DNA from: Volutella citrinella
Lineage: Eukaryota > Ascomycota > Sordariomycetes > Hypocreales > Nectriaceae
Direction of reading: 5' to 3'
Length of the DNA: 64,000 nucleotides
Assembly (NCBI GenBank): GCA_034401135.1
Contig: JAWZSP010000009.1
Location: forward strand, 558,001-622,000
The notes below the pieces were generated by a model. It ran no database searches and was not told where the DNA came from. It saw only the letters and a program-made list of their open reading frames with translations. A program made the position numbers and the translations under genes. Shown here piece by piece: positions 34,921-45,937 of the stretch; within the stretch, counting starts at the first letter, position 1, and every line of letters begins with the position of its first letter.

Positions 34921-35680
34921 GTATCGAAGTAAATGCTATCAGCCGGACCCTGGAGTTGGATAAACCCATGCACGGAAGTGCACGGAGAAAGCACGCCTTC
35001 CCGTGGTCAGACAGCTGCTAGATTTCGAGTGGGCCATTGATCCTTTGACGGCTCTCCTTCTATACGAGGAAGGTCAACTATAAGACTGCTCTCCAATCGG
35101 CATCTCACGGCATAATAACGGATGAGGCTCAAACATGGCCTGCAGAAAAAGAGGCCGAAAAAAGAGGGGCCGCAGGATTATGCCCCCCGCATATTCTCCA
35201 TTCAAACACCAAAACGACGCTAAAATTACTCGAGATACCAAGAAAGGCCAAAAAGGATTTGGGCTAGGAGCAATCCATTGACCAAATAAATTGCTGGAGG
35301 AATGTCATCCATAACTGCTCACGCGATCACACACTATGCCCCTCCAAGAAGCTCAGATAGCTCAGCCAACGTAAGACGGGAGACGCCATGAGGTCAACCA
35401 ATAACGGAATACGGGAGGAAGGATCCTTCTCCACGTTCTGGAACCCCGATATGGCAACAACTGCCAAGCCGAATCGTGGCCCGAGACATCATCCCCGGCC
35501 CGGGTTGATAAGAAGTCGTCAGTCTATCCTCCTTGGGCAGGTCATCATGTGCGCACCTCGACGCTTATCGGCCTCTCGCGCGAGACATCATCTCTATTTA
35601 TCAGCCGTTGTGTCCGTCCAAACTAGAGCCCTCGCTTTGGAAAGACAGCAACACCAGTTTTCAGTCTAGCAGCTCTCAAC
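34921..35680. other. Intergenic, promoter of secreted protein gene
   Basis: About 760 bp with no supported gene. A TATTTA element near 35595 lies about 85 bp before the next ATG. Confidence 0.4.
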
Positions 35681-37259
35681 ATGCGCCCTCACGCTGCGAG
35701 CTGTCTAGGCTCCGTGCTCTTCGGGGCCACAGCACTCGCCGGTATCATCCCTCGACTAGCTCCCCTTGAGGCTCCGATGGAGGTGTGCAAATGGGATCCC
35801 GAAACCCCCGAGGCATGGACGAAGAGCGGTTCTACCAAGATGGTGCAGTCATGGCTTGACCTACGCGGTGAAAGTAAATAGCAAACTGTCTGCTCAAATT
35901 AATAGCAACTAATCATTCGAACAGAGGAGTGGCTAAAGAACATGGACCAAGAATACAACGTGAAGAAGGGCGACAGCGGTCTAAACTGCAACGACATCTA
36001 CACAAACCACTGTCCCGCTCCACAGGGAGCTTGTGAGGACTGGGACAACCAGCCCTGTGAGTGCCTAGCGTGACATGATACCTCCTCGTAGCTATATCTT
36101 GCTGACAGCCGTAGTCTACTACATCCGACACATGGCCTCCCGCGTCAACACCCATTTCCGGTTCGCCCACGAGATTCTCCAAGACCAGACCATCACCAAC
36201 CTCGGCACGATTGGCCAGATGATCCAAGACTTCAAGGACGATCCTGTAGATCCATCCCTCATGACCAAGCTTTTCGGAAACATGGCGTCAGGCACCTCGT
36301 TCCTCAGCGTCTTCATGCCAAAGAACCCTGCCGGCGGCCTTGCTGCCGACTTCCTGACCATTCTGGGCACGTCCTTCTTCATTGCCGGTCGGTACGCGGA
36401 AGCGCCCAAGGTCCCCGACTACGACAAGATCCAGGCCGAGGTGGAGCGCTATGCCGTGCGGCTGTTTGAGGAGACGAACAAGATTCTGCAGGACATCTTG
36501 CCTGCGCTCTTTGGGGCCGGCGACACGAAAGTTCTCACTGACATCTACCGCGCCCACGTCAGCGAGGAGGAGGACAAGGCCCTGGATGCTGCCAACCTGA
36601 TTCTCGGCAGTATCATTGGGCCATCCGCCGTCCCCAAGTCGCCCATCACCAAGCTCCTCAACGACGGCAAGATGATGCGACCCATCAAGGACTCTGAGAT
36701 TGCAGCCGGCATGCGCACCGGCATCAAGAACTTCCAGGCGTCGGTCCTCGGCCACATCCTCACCAGCCTGCACTACATGGTCGTGCACGTCAAGTACACC
36801 AGCAAGGAGGCCTGCGCTCTGACCTACGGCGCGCAGTACATGGAGTGGCGCGGGGACCTCCAGACCAAGGGCTGCTACTACCTGATACAACGACGTATCG
36901 GACAGAAGAAGAGCCGCACGCTCAAGGCCGAAGAGATCAACAAGATGCAGGAGTACGGGATCAACATGGTTGGCATGTACGACAACGTGCGCATGTGCAA
37001 CAACGCCGACCCGGAGAAGCGCGACAAGGACAAGGTGCCGGTCTTGGCCGACGCAGACATGTACCCGCCCTGCTTCTTTGGCCTGCCCTACGTCTCGCAG
37101 CAGAACAGCCAGAGCGTGCCCCTTATGGGCATCATCGCTAATGGCGACACGCTGCCCAAGTGGATTCAGGAGGTCGACGATGCGTGGAACGAGCCGAAGG
37201 ACCGTACCTGCGAAGTCCCCGAGTTTAAGAAGTTCAACAGGGCGACGTGCGGCGGATAG
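35681..37259 (+). CDS. Secreted protein of unknown function
   Basis: Exons are 35681-35873, 35925-36056 and 36115-37259, giving about 489 aa. The first ~20 residues form a plausible signal peptide (basic start, hydrophobic core, 'ALAG' end). The central exon is short and cysteine-bearing ('CNDIYTNHCPAPQGACEDW'). The large exon has a hydrophobic stretch ('GGLAADFLTILGTSFFIAG') and further cysteines toward the C-terminus ending 'RATCGG'. All three exons join in frame with good donors and acceptors. I do not recognise a catalytic motif. Similar large secreted proteins of unknown role occur in plant- and insect-associated ascomycetes. It converges with another small secreted protein gene. Confidence 0.78.
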
Positions 37260-37749
37260 CCAAGAGTGACTGTATGAATGGAATCGAGTCTTTACTCACA
37301 GGAGCATTCTTTGATAACTGTGCCGCCTGTGATTTGTTTTGTCGTAGTCGCCTCCCCTCGAAGCTCGTCACCTTTTCTGCTTTGTTTGCTTTCCCATCGG
37401 CCGCCGACCATTTCTCTGCTTGGAGAATAATCCATCTGGTCAAGATTATGAGCCAAGCATCACACGTATCGGATGTATCGCTATATTTATTTTTCATTTA
37501 TGTTATCAGCTCATCCTAGGCCTCATCACGCTCATGTTCAGTAAGCTTTTCACCCAGCAACTCAAGATAACGGGATGATATTGGTACATTGTAGTTACAC
37601 TCACGACGTCCCACTGATATAATAAGTAGTATGCCGTGTTTCATGTCAAAGAAAAATAACAAGCATGCAAAAAGCTTCGCCCTTCATATAACAGATCCTT
37701 CCCAATGCGCCAGGCCTCGTCATGCTGCCCACTCCCTTTCAACTCCGTC
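37260..37749. other. Convergent 3' spacer
   Basis: A 490-bp region between two converging stop codons; AT-rich and with no supported gene. It should hold both polyadenylation regions. Confidence 0.45.
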
Positions 37750-38154
37750 TCATAGAACCTTGATATTCTCCTCAATGCAGGTGGGCTTATCCTCTCCAGT
37801 CATTTTGCCAATGATAGTCTCCATGAAATCCTTGCCGCAAGTGGGCGGCGTCTTAAAGGAAGCACTCGTGAGCTGGGGGCTGCTGGGGTCGGGCTGGCAG
37901 ACCACCCCGACCGGCGCGCAGCCTGGCTGGGCTTTTAGCTCGCGCGTCAACTTCTGGCAGAGCTCGACGGAGGTCATGGGCGTTCGGAAGACGAGTTGCT
38001 GCTCGAATCTCACTGCCGGTGCGTCGGGACCTTCGCCCAATCTGACCATTCCGATGCGGCAGTCGGAGGGGCTAACGACAGGGTTGGGGTTCTGGGGCAG
38101 CGCAGCGACGGTAGATGCCGCCAGAATCGCAATGGCCTTGAAATTTAGAAGCAT
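37750..38154 (-). CDS. Small secreted cysteine-containing protein, unknown
   Basis: A single exon of 134 aa. The first ~18 residues are a good signal peptide ('LLNFKAIAILAASTVAA'). The mature part has six cysteines, in two C-x4/7-C-like pairs and two singles, compatible with three disulfides. No known domain is recognised. Small size, secretion signal and even cysteine number make it an effector-like candidate; this is inference only. A TATA-like element lies about 100 bp upstream. A start further upstream in the same frame exists only at non-ATG codons, so this ATG is preferred. Confidence 0.72.
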   Translation of the reverse strand: MLLNFKAIAILAASTVAALPQNPNPVVSPSDCRIGMVRLGEGPDAPAVRFEQQLVFRTPMTSVELCQKLTRELKAQPGCAPVGVVCQPDPSSPQLTSASFKTPPTCGKDFMETIIGKMTGEDKPTCIEENIKVL

Positions 38155-38253
38155 TTTGGGCGAGGGTGCGCTGAGTGTGTGCGAGATGCTGGGAGTTTGT
38201 GTTGGTCTTTGGAGAGTGCAGTTTGAATCAAGAATCAGATGGACTTGCACGGC

Positions 38254-38261
38254 TATAAATA
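38254..38261 (-). promoter_or_regulatory. TATA-like element of small secreted protein gene
   Basis: TATTTATA on the minus strand about 100 bp upstream of the ATG at 38154. Confidence 0.4.
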
Positions 38262-38637
38262 TCGAGACAATCGTCAGCCTTATTTTAACCATGTTTCAAG
38301 AATCGCACAGCCGCATCCTCCATGCATGGGAGATATTCCTTGCAATGAAACTGCCCTAGAGGATCCCTTGCGCACGGTATAGATTTGCTGACGTTCACTG
38401 GTCTGGTCTAACAACCCCGCTTCCTTCGAACCAGGTTGGGCTATTTGTGAGGTTACATTACGCACAAGCATCCTATTTCGGATATTCGTGTAAAGTATTC
38501 AGTCGGCAGAAGTATAAGCATTGGCTGCCATCCAGTCGCTGCGCCTCCACGTGTGGGAGTATCGAAGCTGGCATTTGGACTATGGGCTAAGCTATAGGAG
38601 GATGAAACTAAATAAGCACCAGCGGATTCCAAAACAT
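38262..38637. other. Intergenic, no gene seen
   Basis: Upstream DNA of the small secreted protein gene and 3' flank of the metalloprotease relic. Confidence 0.4.
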
Positions 38638-39441
38638 CTACCCAGGGATATAGTCCTTGACCTTGGTACGTCCGACTCTGGGCGGTCTTCCATTCTCGTC
38701 GCTTCTCAGAGCGTAGAAAAGCTTCGTAGAGTCAATGTCAGACTGCTGCATCTCTGGCGGGTTCGCTGAGTATGTCATGACAGACTTGGGATCCGGATCG
38801 CCCAGCCGTACAGCACCCATACGCTCCGGGGCGATGCCAGCTTCAGGGAGGCCCTCAATCGCAAACTCGTGCCGCAGGCCCAATACATGGCCCAGCTCGT
38901 GCGTGAAGATCTTCCACATGTTCTCCTTCCAGTCCTCCGTGAACGCAAGTGGGAACACGAGCATGGTGCTCAGCGGGTCGGGGTTCGGGAAGAATGCCTG
39001 GGCTAGGGTGTCGCCATCCTCGTCGCTGAAGGATAGAACAAAGGCAGCGTCCTTAGCGAGACGCACCCATTCAAAGGTGACGCCAATGTCAGCCTTGTTC
39101 CACGCGTCGGCGGCAATAGCGAGCTGAGCCCCGGCAAAGGTGGCATCTTGTTGGCTGCCGAAGCCCTAGGTCCAGACGGCCCACTTGATAACGGAGCCGG
39201 GAACCCATCGAGGACATTCAGATCTGAAGCCGACGACGATGTCTGCCGGGCCGTTCTTGAAGTTCTTGGGGATCGCCTTTTGGGTAACGCAGAGAGGGAT
39301 CCTTGGAAGACTCTGAGTCACGTCCGTCTTCTCTGGTGGGTGAACCTCAGTCGGCTCCAGCGTCTGGACGGCCTCGGGTCCGAGAGTCTCCGCGACAGCA
39401 TCGAGGAGCACCTCCTTCTCCGAGGGAATGGCAGAGCTCAT
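38638..39441 (-). pseudogene. Metzincin-type metalloprotease with in-frame stop
   Basis: Read on the minus strand from the ATG at 39441, one frame runs through 268 codons with a single TAG at 39166-39168. Sequence on both sides is conserved family sequence: 'PGSVIKWAVW' before the stop and 'FAGAQLAIAADAWN' after it. The zinc-binding metzincin motif HExxHxxGxxH ('HELGHVLGLRHE') and a downstream 'SVMTYSANPP' Met-turn-like segment are intact, as is the C-terminal 'VKDYIPG' end. So one nonsense change interrupts an otherwise complete gene, upstream of the catalytic motif. No reasonable intron removes the stop. A sequencing error or stop-codon readthrough remains possible. The relatives are soluble matrixin-like peptidases of fungi. 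The real start may lie in an unrecognised upstream exon. Confidence 0.8.
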
Positions 39442-42014
39442 CTTGCCTTGAGGAACGAGAGGTGTGCCGCACCAGGGTTTGGGTACCTGAGCCAGCGTGA
39501 AGGTTTAAGAGAGCGAGGAGCCAAGTGATGCGGGGGCTGAATTTGGTTGCTTCTGGGTGACATCGAGAGTTGATGCGGGCATCCGCCACATTGATATAAG
39601 TTGTCAGAATCGTCTTAGTAATTCTATTCTTCATGGCCCAATTCTGTTTCTGATCCAAGCAACCCTCCATGTAGAGAAAAGGGTGGCAAAGAGTAACCAG
39701 CAGCTCCTGCGCGTCGTCACAAAACAGCCCTGTCACGCCACAGCCACGGCGCCTATTTGAGGAAGCTGAACCCATTGAATCTAATAGTCTTCCTATTCAG
39801 AAGCCGCAAAGCAACCACTCGTCACGTATGTGTTGCGACAAGCTGCGACTGATTGGCCAGCCCGCTGGAAATGGCTCATGCAGATTGCAGCCTTAAGGGG
39901 TGGTTGCTGATCAATTTACATAACCGATAGGGACGGGATGCCGGAAACGAACATCCTCACCACCTCAAATACCAGACTCTCCGTCGCGAGACGCACCTGG
40001 CGTTTTTTACCGAGGCGAATAGGGCTTAGCCTGGTGGTTTCTTGATTCAACTGGCTGGCTCTCAAGAGCGCCAAGCCTTGAAGACGGTCATTTGGGGGTA
40101 GGGCTTGTCAGCATGTGCCCAGATTCAAGGCTGAACCGTCACGCGTCACCTCAGCCAGCGGCATCCACCAGCTGGGATGGCTTACATGGACTGTTCCAGA
40201 TGTGCGGGGTTGCAATGGTGCAGTACTCTGTACTAGAAACTCAGCTCGCCACTGGCTGTGCCAGCCTCAGTGATGCCGATATGATTAGCCAATGAGACTT
40301 TTGCCGATGCTGTGTTTGCATTCAGCAGTTCTTGGCAACTGTTTGTTGTGGTGCAGGGCGTGGAATGGTGGGCATCGCCATCTCTGGGAGAGATTGAGTC
40401 ACCAACGACCGCGTAATGTGACCCCAGACTTGGCGGAGAAACGGTGCGCTTGCTCAAGCATGTACTGCCACATTAAGCATGTTTCTAGTACGGAATTCGG
40501 ATACATAATGAATAGATGGTCGTCTAGAGACCGGCCTTCACGCATCATTGCTGAAATGCGCAGATTCACGTGTCTGCTCTGTCAATGTTTAGCAAGCTGT
40601 TGAATTCATGACAAATGATATGATCCTGTTAGTATCCACCGCATTAGACGAGGAGTATTGATGTCTTCCGACGAATCCGAAGGAGCTTGTTGTAAAGCAA
40701 TGATTGTGCAAAGTAGCTCCATTTTGAAATTCAACGACGGGGACTCGCATCGCTTATCGCAATGCCCAAGAGTGTTGCATTACCTAAGGAATAAATAATC
40801 TCTCAAAGTAGATAAAAGACGGCCCTTCCCCGGCATGGGTAACGTCCCCGCCGCGACTTTGCTTCTCCGCCGCCATCAAGGGTAGCTCGTCAGTAGCTTA
40901 CCATGTCCGCAGCTGCCCTGGCAAGACCTGGGCATAGATAAGCTGGCAGTGCGGGGTGCCAAGGCATCACCCCAGCAAGCTCTGGTGTAATCAGGCGATA
41001 ACGATAGCAGGTGGGTGGCGATGGCCCCGCCGCCTCGGGTCGTGGAAGAAGCGACCGAACCGGTGGGTAGAGACTAATTATTAGAGAGCCAAGCTCAAAG
41101 AACGGGGAAAGCTGCCGAGAACTGTCTAGCTTGCGGTCGGTCCGACTTCTCAGAACGTGGGCGACAGGGGAGGCTGCAGTGAAGGATAAGGAAGCGTTCT
41201 CGAAGATGTCAACGGCCATTCCACCAACACACCGTCACACGCCATCACACACGCTCATTGGCACAGTACGACACGGCAGAGGGGGAATTTCATGCTTCTA
41301 TCCAATGCGAATTCACTTTTAACAGTAGTATGTCCAATTAAAAGGCTTGCAGCAGACGAGCAAACCAGGAACGACAGGGCAGCTTCTCTCTGTTCGAGTC
41401 AAGGTTGATTGATTGTTCAGCAATCCACTCGCAGCGCTAGCCACATCCAGGAACAACAAGCAAAGGAAACCATGATAGGGCCCAAAACTACGGCCGATAA
41501 CGGCTGATGAAGTGGGCCGACGACCAGCGTCTCTTTCTAGCGTCCACCTTTATACCTAACCCGTTCACGTAAACCTTAAAGCAAGGGCCCTCGCACGTTC
41601 CCGATAACGTGGGTAGAACATCGGGGGTGAGGGAGGAGGCTGGGGGCGGGGATTTCCCACGGTCGACGAGCGGAGCCATGCCGACGCTCCCGACAAGATG
41701 GGCTGGTTTCCCCCCAATTGCGTCGGCGAACTTTTGCAGTGACTTATTGCGCTAGGCCCGAAGCTGCGGCGCCAGATAGGTCAAGGTTATCTGAGCGGTG
41801 CCAAGCCTGTTCGTTTGGATAAGCGCGGGGAGACGGAGGGCTGATAACGTCACCTCTAGCCTGGACGTCGGTCGGTCAAGGTGTAAGCCGTGATTGAACC
41901 GCCGGCCGAGCGAGTGAACCTTGCGGTGACGGCATGGCGGCCATTCTTATCGCTCTGCCTGATGGTAATGTCCTCAGAGATAGCATCCGGTCGACATGAC
42001 TCCACTGGGACGAG
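39442..42014. other. Intergenic, no gene seen
   Basis: About 2.6 kb with short, unconvincing frames. No transposon termini, tRNA or strong repeats were noticed. The right end is the asparaginase promoter. Confidence 0.45.
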
Positions 42015-42020
42015 TATAAA
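42015..42020 (+). promoter_or_regulatory. TATA box of L-asparaginase gene
   Basis: TATAAA about 120 bp before the ATG at 42138, a typical distance in fungi. Confidence 0.6.
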
Positions 42021-42137
42021 AGACGGAGAGCATCCTGATGATATTGGCCTTTGAATCATCCCCATCTCAGATCCAGACAGCGCACCGGCTTTCTTCGAAT
42101 CTTTTGAAGACACAATTTGAAGCACACAAACTCCAAG

Positions 42138-43253
42138 ATGCGTTTCACCAGTGCAGCCACCCTGGCTTCCCTGCTGGCCCTTGGCCAAGCAGCCCCAAGC
42201 CCCATCCCGGCATACAAGCTGTCTGCCCGGGAGGAGACGCGATACAACTCGAGCCTCCCCAACATCACCATCTTCGCCACGGGCGGCACCATTGCCGGCT
42301 CAGCCGGATCCAACGCCCAGACGACGGGCTACAGGGCCGGCGCTCTCGGCGTCGACATCTTGATCGCCGCCGTGCCTGAGATGTGGAACGTGTCCAACGT
42401 CAAGGGCGTGCAGGTGGCCAACGTGGGCTCGCCCAGCATTACGCCCGAGATCTTGCTCAACCTCACGCGCCAGGTGCAGGCTGCGCTCGACGACCCGACC
42501 TGCCAGGGCGCTGTCGTCACACACGGCACCGACTCGCTCGAGGAGACGGCCTTCTTCCTTGACCTGACGATCAAGAGCGAGAAGCCCGTCGTCGTGGTGG
42601 GCGCCATGCGGCCCGCCACGGCCATCAGCGCCGACGGCCCCATCAACCTGCTCGAAGCCGTCACCCTGGCCGCCAGCCCCGACGGCAAGGGCCGCGGCAC
42701 CATGGTCGTGCTCAACGACCGCATCGGCAGCGCCTTCTTCACCACCAAGACGCACGCCAACGCCCTCGACACGTTCAAGGCGTACGAGCAGGGCTACCTC
42801 GGCTTCTTCAACAACATCAAGCCCTACTTCTACTACCCGCCCGCGCTGCCCATCGGCAAGGTCTACTTCAACGTCACCGACAAGAAGGAGCTGCCCCAGG
42901 TCGACATCCTGTACGGCCACCAGGCCGCCAACCCGCTGCTGGTCGAGGCCTCGGCCAAGAGCGGCGCCAAGGGCATCGTCACGGCCGGTATGGGCGCCGG
43001 CGGCATGGCTCCCGGCTACAGCGACGCCATGAAGAAGGCGGCTGCCGAGTACGGCGTCCGTGTCGTCGCCTCCACCCGTACCGGCGGCGGCTTCGTCACC
43101 AGCGACGCCGGCGACCACAGCTCCCAGGGCTGGTACCTGAACCCGCAGAAGGCCAGGATCCTGCTCCAGCTTGGTCTCGCGGCTGGCTATGGCGACGAGC
43201 AGCTCGACACTATCTTTGGCTTTGGCTACAGCGCAAAGGAGAAGGATGAATGA
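42138..43253 (+). CDS. Secreted type II L-asparaginase
   Basis: A single exon of 371 aa. A signal peptide of about 18 residues precedes the mature enzyme. The 'LPNITIFATGGTIAGS' region matches the N-terminus of bacterial periplasmic asparaginases, placing the nucleophile at Thr51. The second active-site loop 'THGTDSLEET' holds Thr131-Asp132. 'VVVVGAMRPATAISADGP' is the conserved core. The enzyme hydrolyses asparagine to aspartate and ammonia, probably at the cell surface or outside, and in yeast such enzymes respond to nitrogen starvation. Very GC-rich third positions suggest high expression. The ATG at 42138 is chosen because it begins the signal peptide. Confidence 0.95.
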   Translation: MRFTSAATLASLLALGQAAPSPIPAYKLSAREETRYNSSLPNITIFATGGTIAGSAGSNAQTTGYRAGALGVDILIAAVPEMWNVSNVKGVQVANVGSPSITPEILLNLTRQVQAALDDPTCQGAVVTHGTDSLEETAFFLDLTIKSEKPVVVVGAMRPATAISADGPINLLEAVTLAASPDGKGRGTMVVLNDRIGSAFFTTKTHANALDTFKAYEQGYLGFFNNIKPYFYYPPALPIGKVYFNVTDKKELPQVDILYGHQAANPLLVEASAKSGAKGIVTAGMGAGGMAPGYSDAMKKAAAEYGVRVVASTRTGGGFVTSDAGDHSSQGWYLNPQKARILLQLGLAAGYGDEQLDTIFGFGYSAKEKDE

Positions 43254-44378
43254 GGGATGACGACGGTATATAGCATCACATCTAATGACTTGGACGTATT
43301 ATGCCAAATAATAGAACTGATTAATGACTCACCTCGCTGATTTGCCTCTTATTGTGCACCATCCCATCACCGCTTCGCAGCCTCCTGTGAATCTCCTTTG
43401 CTGCATTTTGGACACACAGGAAGTCGATTCTCCATTCATCTTTAATCATCCTTCATCCTTCCAATCCTGACCCAGTTTATAAGGTGGTGGCTTCAGCTAA
43501 TTAGTCCGACAGATCGTAGTGGGGTCGCCACACCTAAATTCGGTCCACTGCATCAACGTCTCAGGCTGCAACATCATGGAAGAGAAATGCCGAATCTTAT
43601 CGTGCAATATTATCAAGCATAACGTAGAATCTAGCCCCTATCTATCGTGGCTGCGGATAGGGTCGCATCCAAGGTGCAAACTTGAGCATCCCCAACCTCC
43701 TGGGCAACGGCACACAGACAATGTCACCCCGTCTCTGCATCCTCCATCGGGGACAAGCAACGAAAAGGAACCGCCGCAGGTGGCCTAATCGGGCTTTAGG
43801 TCATCCTAAGCGACACAGGTCAATTTACCGAGTCTGCAGCCCACCGTTACCCCAGATCACCGCCAGTCCGGGGTCCTCCTGTCGTTACGCGTTACTTGAT
43901 ACGGACAAACAGGCAAGCTCCTGGACGCTGTATCCTCCCACTCGCATCCCATACGTCCCTCTCACTTGTTGAGTGGTATTACAGGTCACCAGCCGGTCAT
44001 TTCAGCTTGGAATCCGATGCCTGACGTGGAAATATGTGATTACTTGTCTGTCTGTCGGGGATTTGGTTTTGATCGCCGCTGACGTCCGCGCCGCCCTCTT
44101 GCTTGAATTGCTGGCCACATGCGGCCAATTCTGTGCCCCAAGTGCCAATAGTCTCTCCTTAGTGACGCCCTGTGGCCAATACGCCCCGTCCGCGTACGAA
44201 AAATATAGGCAGGGGATGTGAAGTAAAGAATTCAAGGTCTGGGGTATATCTTGCTGGGTTCTCGCGCATCTCCCGTTCTGAGATTCTTCTTCTCTGGTTT
44301 TGCTCTTCGTCCCAACCCAAGTCCTTCGTTTTAGGCTCGTTGATAGCGACAATACTAGTCTTTCGCTCAATCTCCATC
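43254..44378. other. Intergenic, promoter of cysteine-rich secreted gene
   Basis: About 1.1 kb with no supported gene. The last 200 bp are the promoter and leader of the next gene; an AAATATAGG stretch near 44200 might serve as TATA element. Confidence 0.4.
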
Positions 44379-44788
44379 ATGCGCGTTGCACCCTTCGCCC
44401 GAGCCATTACCCTGGCCGTCCTCGCCCGTGGCTGCACCGCCGCCGCAGCACGATGCCGTCCGCAGTCGACAACCACCGCGGCGACAGTGGCAACTACTAC
44501 AAGTGTTGAGCCGACTCCTACCGTGCCTTGCCTTCCGCTCAAAGGTGTGCCATGCCACCTCAGACTGTCTCCATATGGCGTTTACATTGCTAATGCATCC
44601 ACCCAGCCGCGTGCCTCTCAGACGCCGAATGTTGCCAAGGTTCCTCGTGCAGGTTCGGCGTGTGCACCCCTTCCAACTGTGACCCCGATGGATACCAATG
44701 TGACATTTGGAATCCGGGGGCCTGCTGTGGCCTAGTTTGTTCCAACGCGCAGCCTCACCCTACTTGCGCCACCTGGGTTTGGCCTTGA
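44379..44788 (+). CDS. Secreted double cystine-knot-like mini-protein
   Basis: Two exons, 44379-44544 and 44607-44788, give 115 aa; the 62-bp intron has a GTGTGC donor, GCTAAT branch and CAG acceptor. Exon 1 encodes a signal peptide (about residues 1-24, ending in an Ala run) and a Thr-rich linker likely to be O-glycosylated. The rest is cysteine-dense: twelve cysteines in two consecutive six-cysteine sets. Set one is C-x6-C-x5-CC-x4-C-x4-C and set two C-x6-C-x7-CC-x3-C-x8-C. Both match the inhibitor cystine knot spacing (C..C..CC..C..C). The first two cysteines of set one are separated by the intron, so only the spliced form completes the pattern. Role unknown: effector, inhibitor or antimicrobial are all possible. 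Easily missed because exon 2 has no start codon. Confidence 0.75.
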
Positions 44789-45465
44789 ATCCGGATCGAC
44801 ATGGGGGAGGGGACAAAACGTCCCACACATCACGCTCCGGGTGTCAAACAACTTCTTTTGTTTAATTCTTCTTGTGATAAGTCCAGCTCTGGGTGTATTT
44901 GGCCCCTCAGGGTTCACCGGCTAGGCAGATATAACCTTAAGCAACTTCTGTTATATTCTAGCTCCAGGCTTCAACCACTTTCACATTCCTCTTCTCATCA
45001 AGAACAGAGCCGGACTTACTCAAGTCAGATCTAGATGAGCCTCTCATATGGGGGAAGGCGGTGGAGATATGCCGACCATAATTGATACGCCTTGCTTGGC
45101 GAAATGGAGAATCCAGAGCCCAGTTTCATCCGTGATGAGCACGCAGAAAGTACAGCCAGACACGTCGTCTCCAGGTGTTTACAGCCTCAGAGGCCGGTGG
45201 TAACTCAGTCCTTGAAGCTAGCAGTCAACGTCTATCAATCAATTGCGATGTTCAATCTGAATGCTGGGACAGCTGTTCCAGAAACGCAACCAAGTCCAAA
45301 GGCTTTCCCGTTCGTATCGAGGGAGACAAATCAGTTCCGAAAAGTAGATCAGTAGTGATGAAGGAGATTGACCATGTCACGAGATTGCGAGTTATCTCCG
45401 TAAAGCCCAGGTCATTGGAGAGACAGATCACTTGAGATTGCAGTCCATTTTCGTATAGATTTCTT
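44789..45465. other. Convergent 3' spacer
   Basis: About 680 bp between converging genes; no gene supported. Confidence 0.45.
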
Positions 45466-45937
45466 CTACTCTGCCTTGCTGATGAAACCAGTGCACTCAA
45501 TCTCGATATCAGTGCCCTTGGCCAGCCCAGAGACCTCGACAGTGCATCGAGCAGGACGAGGCTCGGGAAAGTACGAGTCATACGCCTTGTTCATCTCCGG
45601 CACATCCTTGATGCTTGTCACGTAGATGTTGACCTTGAGGATGTTCTCCTTTCGCGATCCAGCCGCCTCTAGAACGCGAGCCAGGTTCTCCAGGCATTGG
45701 ATCTGCAGTCCGTCAGTACCCATCGCAGGCCGCACCAATGCTGCCCGAGGAAACAGAAACACGTACAGTGCGGTCACCAATCGTACCCTCCACGAGGGCT
45801 TTGGTCTCAGGGTTCGTGGCAATGACGCCCGAGCAGTAGACGATGCCGTTGTGGACGACGGCGGGGGTGAAGGTCGGGTTGGGCTGGGGCACGTCGGGGG
45901 CCCCAACAAACTTGCGTTCGGCGGTCCAGGCAGACAT
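45466..45937 (-). CDS. RidA/YjgF/YER057c family enamine/imine deaminase
   Basis: Exons on the minus strand are 45767-45937 and 45466-45702, giving about 135 aa, the usual size. The first part has 'TFTPAVVHNGIVYCSGVI', typical of the fold. The second contains 'LENLARVLEAAGS...VNIYVTSI' and the 'RPARCTVEVSGLAKG' segment with the Arg that binds substrate carboxylate in RidA. The C-terminus ends with a conserved beta strand ('EIECTGFI'). RidA proteins hydrolyse reactive enamine/imine intermediates made by PLP enzymes. No mitochondrial presequence is evident from this ATG, so a cytosolic form like yeast Hmf1 is likelier than Mmf1. Confidence 0.9.
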
